From UBA5448 sp045536965 (GTDB lineage Bacteria > Bacillota > Clostridia > Oscillospirales > SIG627), in contig JAZSON010000032.1 of assembly GCA_045536965.1 (NCBI GenBank), positions 80,014-144,013 on the forward strand: 64,000 bases of DNA, read 5' to 3'. The notes below the pieces were generated by a model that saw only the letters and a program-made list of their open reading frames with translations, was not told where the DNA came from and ran no database searches. This document shows, piece after piece, positions 26,207 to 34,348 of this stretch. A program made the position numbers and the translations under genes. How positions within the stretch are numbered: the first letter of the stretch is position 1; every line of letters starts with the position of its first letter.

Positions 26207-27094
26207 TTATTGCATGATAATCTGCACAACACTATCCGAAATGGCGCTTTCCATAGCCAAGTGGATGGCGGCATTGCGGCGCATAGCCTCTGCGACGGGA
26301 AGATCGCGATTATGAGAAAGATACAGTTCGATAATTACCGTATCGCGGATGGTGCGGATGCGATAGGTTTCAAAGCCGTCATACAGTTCGTAGCAGTCGG
26401 TGAGAGTTTTAAGTATTTTCATGGGAAGCTCGCGGTCGGGGCTGACGTCAAGCAGGTCGTACACACTGTCGCGGATGACGTGGAAGCTTAAGTAGGCGAT
26501 CATGATTACGATGATGATACAGGCGATCGGCTCGACGTAGGGAGCAAAGGGTGCGTTGGGCGCGAATTCGCCGAGGATGGCGACGATGGCACAGATGACC
26601 CAGTTGATCAGGCCGCGCAGCAGCTGAATGAACTGCCCCTGCAAGACCTTGGTGTTGTTGATTCTTTGCTGCTTGATGCAGTTAAAGAGCATGATACAGC
26701 CGTACCCGAAGCACCAAACGATCAGCAGGACCGAAAAGAGGGTGGGCTCGGAGATGGGCTCGGGGTGGGCCAGCTTGATGATGGAGAGAACGACGACGAA
26801 AAGCAGGGTCAGATAGAGGATGAGCATGCCGATGACCGAGCCGAGGGATTCGAATTTTCCCATGCGATGCTCATATTGGTTGGTGCGGCTGTCGTACAGC
26901 TTCTTGGCGATGTAGCAGTAAAGAAGCTGGATCAGTGCCATTGAGAGGGTCATTAAAAATTCCAAGAGAAACAGCATGCTTCCCGTGGTGAGATAGACGT
27001 ACAAGCAGGAGATGCTTCCGCAGACGCCGCTCCCGAAAAATGCCCAAAGGGACAGGATGTATTGCTTTTTTAACGTAGCGGTATTCCGATCCAT
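26207..27094 (-). CDS. Cation diffusion facilitator-like transporter
   Basis: Protein of 295 residues with about six membrane helices and a C-terminal soluble domain of 80 residues. GSMLFLLEFLMTLSMALIQLLYCY and YEHRMGKFESLGSVIGMLILY correspond to helices 2 and 3 of CDF transporters, and DVSPDRELPMKILKTL begins the ferredoxin-like C-terminal domain. However, the usual HxxxD zinc motifs are degenerate, so the ion is uncertain. GAAAGGAGC precedes the ATG at 27094. Its promoter is followed at once by a terminator-like hairpin. Confidence 0.72.
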   Translation of the reverse strand: MDRNTATLKKQYILSLWAFFGSGVCGSISCLYVYLTTGSMLFLLEFLMTLSMALIQLLYCYIAKKLYDSRTNQYEHRMGKFESLGSVIGMLILYLTLLFVVVLSIIKLAHPEPISEPTLFSVLLIVWCFGYGCIMLFNCIKQQRINNTKVLQGQFIQLLRGLINWVICAIVAILGEFAPNAPFAPYVEPIACIIIVIMIAYLSFHVIRDSVYDLLDVSPDRELPMKILKTLTDCYELYDGFETYRIRTIRDTVIIELYLSHNRDLPVAEAMRRNAAIHLAMESAISDSVVQIIMQ

Positions 27095-27124
27095 GTTTCC
27101 GCTCCTTTCCCGAAAAATTCGGAT

Positions 27125-27154
27125 AAAAAACAGGCAGTTGCGTAAACAACTGCC
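27125..27154 (-). terminator. Terminator-like hairpin at the start of the CDF transcript
   Basis: Stem GGCAGTTG (27133-27140 with 27147-27154), loop of six, then a U-rich run on the minus strand. It lies within the first 30 bases downstream of the CDF promoter, so it would cap or attenuate that transcript and also stop read-through from the GH4 gene. Confidence 0.7.
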
Positions 27155-27158
27155 CATT

Positions 27159-27187
27159 ATTATACCACCTGTTTTCAAAAAAAGCAA
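27159..27187 (-). promoter_or_regulatory. Promoter of the CDF-like gene
   Basis: Minus strand TTGCTT (27182-27187), 17 bp, TATAAT (27159-27164), extended by TGG. Confidence 0.75.
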
Positions 27188-27219
27188 GTGCCAATCTTCG
27201 ACAGGCCTTTTCGGGGGAT

Positions 27220-28548
27220 TTAACGGTAGGCGGGAAGGTAGTCTCCGTGTGCCTCGATCAGCTCGTCTACCATGCGCACGATGGTGTCGATATCCAGCTC
27301 GGCGGCGGTGTGGGGATCAAGCATGGCCGCCTGATAAATATGCTCTTTTTTGCGGGTTACGGCTGCTTCGATGGTTAAAAGCTGGACATTGATATTGGTC
27401 ATATTCATGGCGGCCAGCTGAACGGGTAATTTACCGACGTGGGTGGGATGGATACCGTGGGCATCTACCAGACAAGGAACTTCTACGCAAGCATCTTCGG
27501 GGAGGTTGGTGATGAGATGGCCCGTGTTCAAAACGTTGCCGCCAATCTCTGTGGGCACACCCGTTACGATGGCTTCCATGATGCGAGATGCGTATTCATG
27601 GCTTCTGACGTGGGGACGGTTTTTATCGTTTTGCAATTTTTCCCATTCAGCCGCCCATTTTTGGATTTGATTGATACAACGGCGGGGATATTCATCCAAC
27701 GGAATGCGGTATTTTTCGATGAGCTCGGGATAGTTGGATTTGATGTAAAAAGGATTGTATTCGGCGTTGTGCTCGCTGGATTCGGTGCAGTAGTAGCCGA
27801 AACGACGGATATAATCAAGACGAACCAGATCTTTAAAGTCTTCGGGGGGATTGTCTAAAATTTCGTTTGCACGGCGGCGGATTTCGGGATAGAGATCGTT
27901 TCCTTGGGCATCGCGGATGGAGAGCAACCAACCCATGTGGTTAATGCCTGCGATGAGGGTTTTGCAGCGATCAAGCTTATCTTCCATGCCAACACCCCTG
28001 AGGATGGCGCGGGGGCAAACCTGCACGCTGTGACACAGACCGATCGTTTTGACGCCGGTGTAGCGAAGCATATAACCCGTGAGCATGCCCATGGGATTGG
28101 TATAGTTCAGGAACAGGGCATCAGGACAGACCTCTTCCATGTCGTGGGCAAAATCATCCATAACGGGAATGGTGCGAAGCGCACGCATGATACCGCCGAT
28201 GCCAAGTGTGTCGGCGATGGTTTGACGGAGACCGTACTTTTTCGGCACTTCGAAGTCGGTGATGGTGCAGGGATCATATCGGCCGACCTGAATGGCGTTG
28301 ATGACAAAATCGGCGCCACGCAGAGCTTCTTTGCGGTTCTCGGGACCGCAATAGGTGCGAATATCCATTTTACCATCCATTGTCTCGTTGGTAGCGTTGA
28401 GCAATTCAAGGCTTTGGTTTAAACGTTCGCCGTCGATGTCGTACAAAGCGACTTGTGCGCCCTTTAATGCGTCGGTGCAAATGGAGTCGCCGATGACGTT
28501 TCGGACAAAAACAGAACTGCCTGCACCCATGAATGTGATTTTGACCAT
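27220..28548 (-). CDS. melA: Glycoside hydrolase family 4, alpha-galactosidase type
   Basis: Protein of 442 residues. The N-terminal Rossmann fold (ITFMGAGSSVFVRNVIGD) binds NAD, and NYTNPMGMLT with GLCHSVQ supply the residues that bind the substrate and the divalent metal (Cys and His of CHSVQ). GH4 enzymes cleave glycosides by an NAD-dependent oxidation-elimination route; CHSVQ and overall sequence place this with MelA-type alpha-galactosidases (melibiose, raffinose), less likely alpha-glucuronidases. AAGGAG lies before the ATG at 28548. It diverges from an AraC regulator across a region with three phased repeats. Confidence 0.88.
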   Translation of the reverse strand: MVKITFMGAGSSVFVRNVIGDSICTDALKGAQVALYDIDGERLNQSLELLNATNETMDGKMDIRTYCGPENRKEALRGADFVINAIQVGRYDPCTITDFEVPKKYGLRQTIADTLGIGGIMRALRTIPVMDDFAHDMEEVCPDALFLNYTNPMGMLTGYMLRYTGVKTIGLCHSVQVCPRAILRGVGMEDKLDRCKTLIAGINHMGWLLSIRDAQGNDLYPEIRRRANEILDNPPEDFKDLVRLDYIRRFGYYCTESSEHNAEYNPFYIKSNYPELIEKYRIPLDEYPRRCINQIQKWAAEWEKLQNDKNRPHVRSHEYASRIMEAIVTGVPTEIGGNVLNTGHLITNLPEDACVEVPCLVDAHGIHPTHVGKLPVQLAAMNMTNINVQLLTIEAAVTRKKEHIYQAAMLDPHTAAELDIDTIVRMVDELIEAHGDYLPAYR

Positions 28549-28630
28549 ATTTTTTCTCCTTGTTGCTATCGTTTTTCCGCGGGAATATCTCACTGCGGTT
28601 TACTCTTTGAGTGTATCACAAGATCTGTTA

Positions 28631-28691
28631 TATATCTATGGCATTATGTGATATATATTTGGCATTTTACTATAAATTTATGGTATTATTT
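28631..28691. promoter_or_regulatory. Three direct repeats at 21-bp period, AraC-type binding sites
   Basis: The 8-mers ATGGCATT (28638-28645), TTGGCATT (28659-28666) and ATGGTATT (28680-28687) recur at exactly 21 bp, with T/A-rich flanks that also agree. Half-sites in direct repeat two helical turns apart are how AraC binds araI1-I2. The repeats lie between melA and the AraC gene; the one nearest melA abuts its likely promoter, near 28610-28640 on the minus strand. Confidence 0.6.
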
Positions 28692-28752
28692 TATTTTATG
28701 ACTTGTGAGAAGGGGCGAAGTGTTTTATAATGGGATGCGGAGGTGTAAATTT

Positions 28753-29538
28753 ATGGAACTTTTTTTGGTTTATGATAAGCAATTTCGGGACATTATACCC
28801 GTGACTTGCGGGCAGGAAAAGTGCGCGCCCTCTCATTCTTTTGGTCCTGCTACCCGCAAATATTATTTGATTCACTATGTCGTTTCGGGTAAAGGGTGTT
28901 TTTATATTGATGGACAGGAATATCACTTGAGTGCGGGACAATGTTTTATTATTCGCCCCGAAGAAGTTACTCTCTATCGCGCAGACAGGGAGGACCCGTG
29001 GCATTATATATGGGTTGGTTTTCATTGCCAATTACCCCTTCCTCTATCGATGAAGCAGAATGTTTGGTCGCATCATGGATTGGGAGATGTATTTACTTCC
29101 TTGGTAAAGGGGGGGCATCGCGAAAATGGGCGGGAGGAATTTGTTTGCGGAAAAATTTTTGAATTGATTTCTTTGATGATGGATGATGTCCATGCCGATG
29201 TACCCAAACGAAACTATGTAGAACGCGCAAAAGATTATATGGAGGCCGAATATCCCAACGGAGTGAATGTGCAAAAAATTGCCGATGTATTGAATCTTGA
29301 CCGCAGTTATTTTTCTCAGCTTTTCAAAAAGCAGGAGGGGGTTTCTCCCCTTGCCTATTTATGCACTTTGCGGCTTGAAAAAGCGGCCGCGCTCCTTAAA
29401 CAAGGGTATCCTCCCGGTGTTGTGGCGCAATCGACGGGGTACAGTGATGTGTGTGCTTTTTCGCGGATGTTTCATCGGCGTTTCGGCTTATCCCCGAGCG
29501 CGTACCAAAAAAATGAAAGGAAGTGCGAATTGACCTGA
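28753..29538 (+). CDS. AraC family regulator, probable melA activator
   Basis: Protein of 261 residues. The N-terminal half is a cupin-like sensor (HYVVSGKGCFYIDGQEYHLSAGQCFIIRP) and the last 100 residues are a double helix-turn-helix (VNVQKIADVLNLDRSYFSQLFKKQEGVSPLAYL and GVVAQSTGYSDVCAFSRMFHRRFGLSPSAYQ). It resembles MsmR/RafR-type sugar regulators. GGAGGTG precedes the ATG at 28753. Divergent placement from melA, with phased repeats between, makes control of melA by this protein the simplest reading. Confidence 0.88.
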   Translation: MELFLVYDKQFRDIIPVTCGQEKCAPSHSFGPATRKYYLIHYVVSGKGCFYIDGQEYHLSAGQCFIIRPEEVTLYRADREDPWHYIWVGFHCQLPLPLSMKQNVWSHHGLGDVFTSLVKGGHRENGREEFVCGKIFELISLMMDDVHADVPKRNYVERAKDYMEAEYPNGVNVQKIADVLNLDRSYFSQLFKKQEGVSPLAYLCTLRLEKAAALLKQGYPPGVVAQSTGYSDVCAFSRMFHRRFGLSPSAYQKNERKCELT

Positions 29539-29555
29539 TGTGTTCTCGGGGCGTG

Positions 29556-29584
29556 TTGACAATTCTTGTGTGTTTTGGTACAAT
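29556..29584 (+). promoter_or_regulatory. Promoter of hflX
   Basis: TTGACA (29556-29561), 17 bp, TACAAT (29579-29584), extended by TGG. Confidence 0.8.
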
Positions 29585-29610
29585 AAAAAATAACGGAGTG
29601 ATCAAAGCAG

Positions 29611-30930
29611 ATGAATAAGCAGGATAACCTGATGACAGATCGCGAAAAAGCGGGTGTCGAAGAAGAAGTTGTTCGCGCCGCCTTGGTTGGCGGTGTTGGC
29701 GAGAATACAGAGGAGTTGCAGGAAAAGTCGCTTTGTGAATTGGAGCGGCTTTTGAATACGGCGGGCGGTGTTTGTATTGCCCGTGTTACGCAAAACAGAC
29801 CGCATCCCGATCCTCGCTTTTATTTGGGGAGCGGAAAGATCGAGGAGATCGCAGCTCTCGCCAAAGCCAATGATATTTCGCTTGTTGTGGTAGATGACGA
29901 GCTATCCCCCTCGCAGATCAAAAACATCGAGGATGCCATGGAAAGCCAAGTGCGTGTCATCGACCGCACCATGCTGATTTTGGATATATTTGCTCGCAAT
30001 GCTGTTACCAGCGAAGGTATTTTGCAGGTGGAGATCGCGCAACTGAAATATTCCCTTCCCCGTCTTCTCGGCAAGGGAAGCGAGCTTTCCAGGCTCGGCG
30101 GCGGTATTGGTACGCGTGGACCGGGCGAAAGCAAACTGGAGACCGACCGAAGACATATTAAACGTCGCATTGCGTATCTTGAGGCCGCTTTGCGTGAAAT
30201 GGATGAAAACCGCGCCGTACAGCGGCGCGCCCGCAAGAGTGCGGGCATCCCGCAGATTGCGGTTGCGGGATACACCAATGTGGGAAAATCTACTCTTTTG
30301 AACAAATTGACCGATGCGGGGATCTTATCGGAAAATAAATTGTTTGCTACTTTGGATCCTACTACCCGTCGGTTGAAATTGCCAAACGGCAAAGAGGTTC
30401 TTTTAACCGACACCGTTGGATTTATTCAAAGGTTGCCGCACCATTTGGTCGAAGCGTTCAAATCCACCTTGGATGAGGTGGTGCTTGCCGATTTGATTTT
30501 GATTCTTCTCGATGCCGCCGATCCCGAGGTGCAATCGCAGCTTACGGTGACGGAAGAAATTCTTTCGTCTCTTTTTGAAAAAAGACGGGTGGAGCCGAAA
30601 CCTGTTTTATATATTTTCAACCAATGTGACCGCGTCAGCGGCGACCTCCCTGCCTTCACTCCCCGCGCCGACACCGTGTACATCTCGGCTTTGACGGGGG
30701 AGGGCATCGATGATTTGCTTTCCCGTGTGGAAAAAGCGTTGGATGAAGGAAAAAAAGAGGTTGTTTTTCGCTTCCCCGCAAGCGGCGGCGGATATGTCAG
30801 CCGCTTGTACCAGACGTCCACCGTTCTTTCCTGTGATTATACCGAGAACGGCATCGTGGTGCGGACGATTGCGGACGAAAAAATCCGCGGAATGTATCGA
30901 GAATATTTGCAACTTGAAGGAGGTAATTGA
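29611..30930 (+). CDS. hflX: Ribosome-associated GTPase HflX
   Basis: Protein of 439 residues. The N-terminal HflX domain holds HPDPRFYLGSGKIEEI and the glycine-rich ELSRLGGGIGTRGPGESKLE segment; the G1 motif GYTNVGKST is at residues 220-228, followed by LFATLDPTTR, DTVGFI and NQCD (G2 to G4). HflX splits stalled 70S ribosomes under stress. It has its own promoter and ends three bases before the next ATG, so it is cotranscribed with the topoisomerase subunit. Confidence 0.96.
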   Translation: MNKQDNLMTDREKAGVEEEVVRAALVGGVGENTEELQEKSLCELERLLNTAGGVCIARVTQNRPHPDPRFYLGSGKIEEIAALAKANDISLVVVDDELSPSQIKNIEDAMESQVRVIDRTMLILDIFARNAVTSEGILQVEIAQLKYSLPRLLGKGSELSRLGGGIGTRGPGESKLETDRRHIKRRIAYLEAALREMDENRAVQRRARKSAGIPQIAVAGYTNVGKSTLLNKLTDAGILSENKLFATLDPTTRRLKLPNGKEVLLTDTVGFIQRLPHHLVEAFKSTLDEVVLADLILILLDAADPEVQSQLTVTEEILSSLFEKRRVEPKPVLYIFNQCDRVSGDLPAFTPRADTVYISALTGEGIDDLLSRVEKALDEGKKEVVFRFPASGGGYVSRLYQTSTVLSCDYTENGIVVRTIADEKIRGMYREYLQLEGGN

Positions 30931-30932
30931 TT

Positions 30933-33155
30933 ATGGCCAAGGCGAGACGGGACATCAAAAAAAGCGGCACGGGCACACCTGCCGTTATTCATGACAGTCC
31001 CATCACCCGCACGCTCGAGACCAACTATATGCCGTATGTTATGAGCGTCATTATTTCGCGTGCCATTCCTGAAATAGACGGCTTTAAACCCGCTCATCGA
31101 AAACTGCTTTACACCATGTATAAAATGGGGCTGTTGAACGGAAATCGCATCAAATCGGCCGACGTTGTCGGACAGACGATGAAATTGAATCCGCACGGTG
31201 ACGCTGCCATTTATGAGACTTTGGTGAGACTTACCCGCGGCAACGAGGCGCTTTTGCATCCCTTTATCGATTCAAAAGGAAGCTTTGGCAAGCAGTATTC
31301 CAAAATGGCCTATGCTGCCTCCCGTTATACCGAGGTAAAGCTTGACCCCATTTGTCAGGAATTGTTTGGCGGCATCGACAAGGATGCGGTCGATATGATG
31401 GACAACTATAACGGCACCTCCAAGGAACCCGTGCTTTTCCCCACCGCATTCCCCAATATTTTGGTTTCTCCCAATACGGGTATTGCGGTTGGTCTTGCCA
31501 GTTCCATCTGCTCGTTTAATTTGGGAGAAATCTGCGAAACCACAGCGGCGCTTATTGAAAATCCTGAGCATGACATCCTTTCTACCCTGCCCGCGCCCGA
31601 CTTTTCGACGGGTGGACAACTGCTTTACGACGAGGATGAAATGCGCCAGATATACAGCAGCGGTCGCGGAAACATCCGTTTGCGTGCCAAGTATCGCGTC
31701 GTACCGAGTGAGCACTGCATTGAGATTTATGAGATTCCCTATACCACGACAGTGGAAGCCATCATAGAAAAAATGGCAAAACTGGTCAAGGCGGGCAAAC
31801 TAAAAGAAATCAACGATGTCCGCGATGAAACCGATTTGGGAGGGTTGAAGCTGACCATTGACTACAAGCGATCCTGTGATCCCGATAAGTTGATGGCCAA
31901 ACTTTTTAAGAGTACCGACCTTTGCTGTAATTTCCCTTGTAACTTCAACGTGATTTTGTCAGGCACTCCCCGACTGCTCGGTGTGCGTGATATTCTTTTG
32001 GAATGGCACGGTTTTCGCGCCGAATGTGTCAAGCGTGAAATTTATTTCGATTTGCAGGTCAAGAGTGAGAAGCTGCACCTTCTTTTGGGTCTTGAAAAGA
32101 TTTTGCTTGACATCGATAAGGCCATTGCCATCATCCGCAAAACGGAAAATGACCGCGATGTTATTCCGAATTTGTGCGATGCTTTTGATATTGACCGTCC
32201 GCAGGCTGAGTTTGTTGCCGATATTCGTTTGCGCAACCTGAATAAAGAGCATATTTTGTCTCGTGTGTCCGAGATTTCCGATCTCAAAGCTGAAATCGAG
32301 AGACTGGAGGGCATACTGAAATCCGAAAAGAAACTCAATAAGCTCATCATCGACCAACTGCGCGCCATTCAGAAGAAATATGCCATTCCCCGTAAAACCG
32401 AGATCGTTTCGGCACAGGAAGTGCAGATGGAGATCGTGGAAGAAAAAGAAGAAGCCTACACCCTCTATGCCGTGGCAACGAGAGACGGATTCTTCAAACG
32501 TATCACCCTCCAATCCATCCGCGGCAGTGACGAGCAAAAACTCAAGGATGGAGACGAGATCGTTTTCCGTGGTGAGATCCAAAGCGACTGCGAACTTTTG
32601 TTCTTCACCGATAAGGGCCAACTTTACAAGGCGCGTGTTGATGATTTTGAAAACGTTAAAGCATCGGCACTCGGTGACTATGTACCTGCAAAATTGGAAT
32701 TTGAAGAAAACGAGCGTGTGATTTATTTCATGCCCGAAAAGGATTTCGATGGTCGGTTGATGGTCTGTTTTGAAAACGGCAAGGCACTTTCGATTCCCAT
32801 GAGCCAGTACCAGACCAAAACCAATCGCCGCAAACTGACCGCCGCCATTAGCGATCAAAGTCCCGTGGCGGGTATGATCCCCGTGAAAAAAGGCGAAACG
32901 AAAGACGTGTTTATTTTAACCAAACACATGAAAGCCGCCTATCTCCCGGGCAGTCTGATTCCCGAAAAGGCGACCCGTTCTTCGGCGGGCAACCAGATAT
33001 TTACATGCAAAAAAGGCGATTTTGTCGAAAAATTCGTCGCGGCCGACGAGATGCCTACATCGGCGCTCAAAGGATGCCGAAAACTTAAGGTGCCTACTGC
33101 GGGTGTCATCTTCAATCCCGTTGACGTCGAGGAAAACCAACTGACTTTGGAATAG
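30933..33155 (+). CDS. Type IIA topoisomerase subunit A, topoisomerase IV-like paralogue
   Basis: Protein of 740 residues. The breakage-reunion domain is intact, with the active-site tyrosine at Tyr132 in AASRYTEVKL, a coiled-coil near residues 430-480, and a beta-pinwheel C-terminal domain. No GyrA-box (QRRGGKG) is seen, which argues against a supercoiling gyrase and for a ParC-like or third-paralogue role. The quinolone-pocket segment reads NPHGDAAIYET: Ala91 and Glu95 stand where gyrase GyrA has Ser83 and Asp87. AAGGAGGT lies 8 bases before the ATG at 30933. The subunit B gene is not in this window. Confidence 0.85.
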   Translation: MAKARRDIKKSGTGTPAVIHDSPITRTLETNYMPYVMSVIISRAIPEIDGFKPAHRKLLYTMYKMGLLNGNRIKSADVVGQTMKLNPHGDAAIYETLVRLTRGNEALLHPFIDSKGSFGKQYSKMAYAASRYTEVKLDPICQELFGGIDKDAVDMMDNYNGTSKEPVLFPTAFPNILVSPNTGIAVGLASSICSFNLGEICETTAALIENPEHDILSTLPAPDFSTGGQLLYDEDEMRQIYSSGRGNIRLRAKYRVVPSEHCIEIYEIPYTTTVEAIIEKMAKLVKAGKLKEINDVRDETDLGGLKLTIDYKRSCDPDKLMAKLFKSTDLCCNFPCNFNVILSGTPRLLGVRDILLEWHGFRAECVKREIYFDLQVKSEKLHLLLGLEKILLDIDKAIAIIRKTENDRDVIPNLCDAFDIDRPQAEFVADIRLRNLNKEHILSRVSEISDLKAEIERLEGILKSEKKLNKLIIDQLRAIQKKYAIPRKTEIVSAQEVQMEIVEEKEEAYTLYAVATRDGFFKRITLQSIRGSDEQKLKDGDEIVFRGEIQSDCELLFFTDKGQLYKARVDDFENVKASALGDYVPAKLEFEENERVIYFMPEKDFDGRLMVCFENGKALSIPMSQYQTKTNRRKLTAAISDQSPVAGMIPVKKGETKDVFILTKHMKAAYLPGSLIPEKATRSSAGNQIFTCKKGDFVEKFVAADEMPTSALKGCRKLKVPTAGVIFNPVDVEENQLTLE

Positions 33156-33162
33156 GAAAAAG

Positions 33163-33198
33163 AAAAAACCACCGATGGATGCAAATCGGTGGTTTTTT
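33163..33198 (+). terminator. Terminator of hflX-topoisomerase operon
   Basis: Stem AAAAAACCACCGAT (33163-33176) with 33185-33198, ending in six T. Confidence 0.9.
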
Positions 33199-33319
33199 GT
33201 CTTGTGTACAAAATTATGGATATATATTGATAAATTTATTCTTTACAAATCGGGGCAGTTCATTCACAGTTCGTGGCTTTTTCATCCTTTAGAAAACGCT
33301 CGATTTTTATATAGTCCGA

Positions 33320-34153
33320 TCAGTCGGGAATGGGGGTGTTTTTCACCTTTTCGACCCAATTTCTGAGCCAGCGCTCGCTGGAAAGACCGACACCCATAAC
33401 CGAGTTTGCCTCAAAGATCATACCGTGGATCCTGCCCTCCTTCATCATGCGAAGACCGAATTCGCACTGATGCTCCATCAGTTCATCGGAAATGGGGTGC
33501 CGTCCGCGAAAATCATACATATAAACGCCGAGCAGTTTTTTGTGCGACGGAAATTTTTTCTCAATTTTCTCAAAGTTTTCTTCTAAGTTTACAAGATCCG
33601 CGCTCAATGAAGTCCAGAGGGTGATGCCGTCGAGATAGCCTGCAAGTTCCTCGTCGAGCCTACCCGTGTCCCGCGTATAGTACACCATATAAAGCTCCAT
33701 AGGTCTGCACGCTTTATCCAGACCGCCTCTGATTTCTTTGAGTAATTCCTTCGCCTGCCGATGACCCTCGGCATCGTTTCTGAATTTGCTGAAAAAGTCA
33801 TCCATAAAAGCGCCCTTGATATTGGGGTATTCTTTGGCAAGGTCGCAAATAAACTTTTCTTCGTTGCCCGCACGGAAACCGCTGGAGCCTGTTGCGCCCC
33901 AAAGAACGTTTTTGAGTCGGCAAAAGCTTTCGGCGTATCCGTAGGCATCCTCCGAGTAGGGCGCGGGCTCGCCGTTGCAGTTGATCATCAGCATATTGGG
34001 AACGTCCAGCATCAACGCCGCCTCGGCGGGGGTAATACGCGAGCGCTTGAAGCGTGAATGCCTGTTTTGTCCCATCACCACTTCGCTGAGCCAAACATCG
34101 TCCTGGTGGGGTCTTACGCCGAAAATCCAGAATTTATCTCTTGCAATTGCCAT
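33320..34153 (-). CDS. Uncharacterised protein, possible TIM-barrel hydrolase
   Basis: Protein of 277 residues, not recognised. Alternating strands and helices (FWIFGVRPHQDDVWLSE, NIKGAFMDDFFSKF, ELYMVYYTRD, LDGITLWTS, KKLLGVYMYDF, RIHGMIFEANSVMG) fit a TIM barrel. Acidic residues at strand ends (MDDFF, the Glu in IFEANS) could be catalytic, as in glycoside hydrolases, but that is inference. There is no signal peptide. The gene has a near-consensus promoter that contains a long palindrome, so it is probably tightly regulated. Confidence 0.6.
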   Translation of the reverse strand: MAIARDKFWIFGVRPHQDDVWLSEVVMGQNRHSRFKRSRITPAEAALMLDVPNMLMINCNGEPAPYSEDAYGYAESFCRLKNVLWGATGSSGFRAGNEEKFICDLAKEYPNIKGAFMDDFFSKFRNDAEGHRQAKELLKEIRGGLDKACRPMELYMVYYTRDTGRLDEELAGYLDGITLWTSLSADLVNLEENFEKIEKKFPSHKKLLGVYMYDFRGRHPISDELMEHQCEFGLRMMKEGRIHGMIFEANSVMGVGLSSERWLRNWVEKVKNTPIPD

Positions 34154-34212
34154 AATGATTCCCTCCCAAAAGCATCGAGGATACTTTGTTTACTGAGTAA
34201 ATTATCAAGGTG

Positions 34213-34249
34213 ATTATACACCCCCTCGACAATACTGTCAAGGGGGTGT
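34213..34249 (-). promoter_or_regulatory. Consensus promoter with built-in 14-bp inverted repeat (operator)
   Basis: On the minus strand TTGACA (34236-34241), 17 bp, TATAAT (34213-34218), both boxes perfect. The arms ACACCCCCTCGACA (34218-34231) and TGTCAAGGGGGTGT (34236-34249) match at 13 of 14 positions and cover the spacer and the -35. There is no U-run, so this is not a terminator; a repressor operator is the best reading. Confidence 0.75.
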
Positions 34250-34348
34250 GAAATAAATGAGCTGTTTTTTCTTGATTTTTTCGATCCGCAAAACCACGGC
34301 TTTGTTTTCGGCTATCCTATAACAGATATCATAGTCGGAAAAATATGT

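Noticed and set aside
28631..28691. CRISPR array in the repeat region before melA
   Set aside because: Three short degenerate repeats at 21 bp in AT-rich DNA, with no spacers of CRISPR length and no cas genes.
34218..34249. Terminator reading of the 34.2 kb palindrome
   Set aside because: There is no U-run on either side and the arms coincide with perfect -35 and -10 boxes of a promoter.
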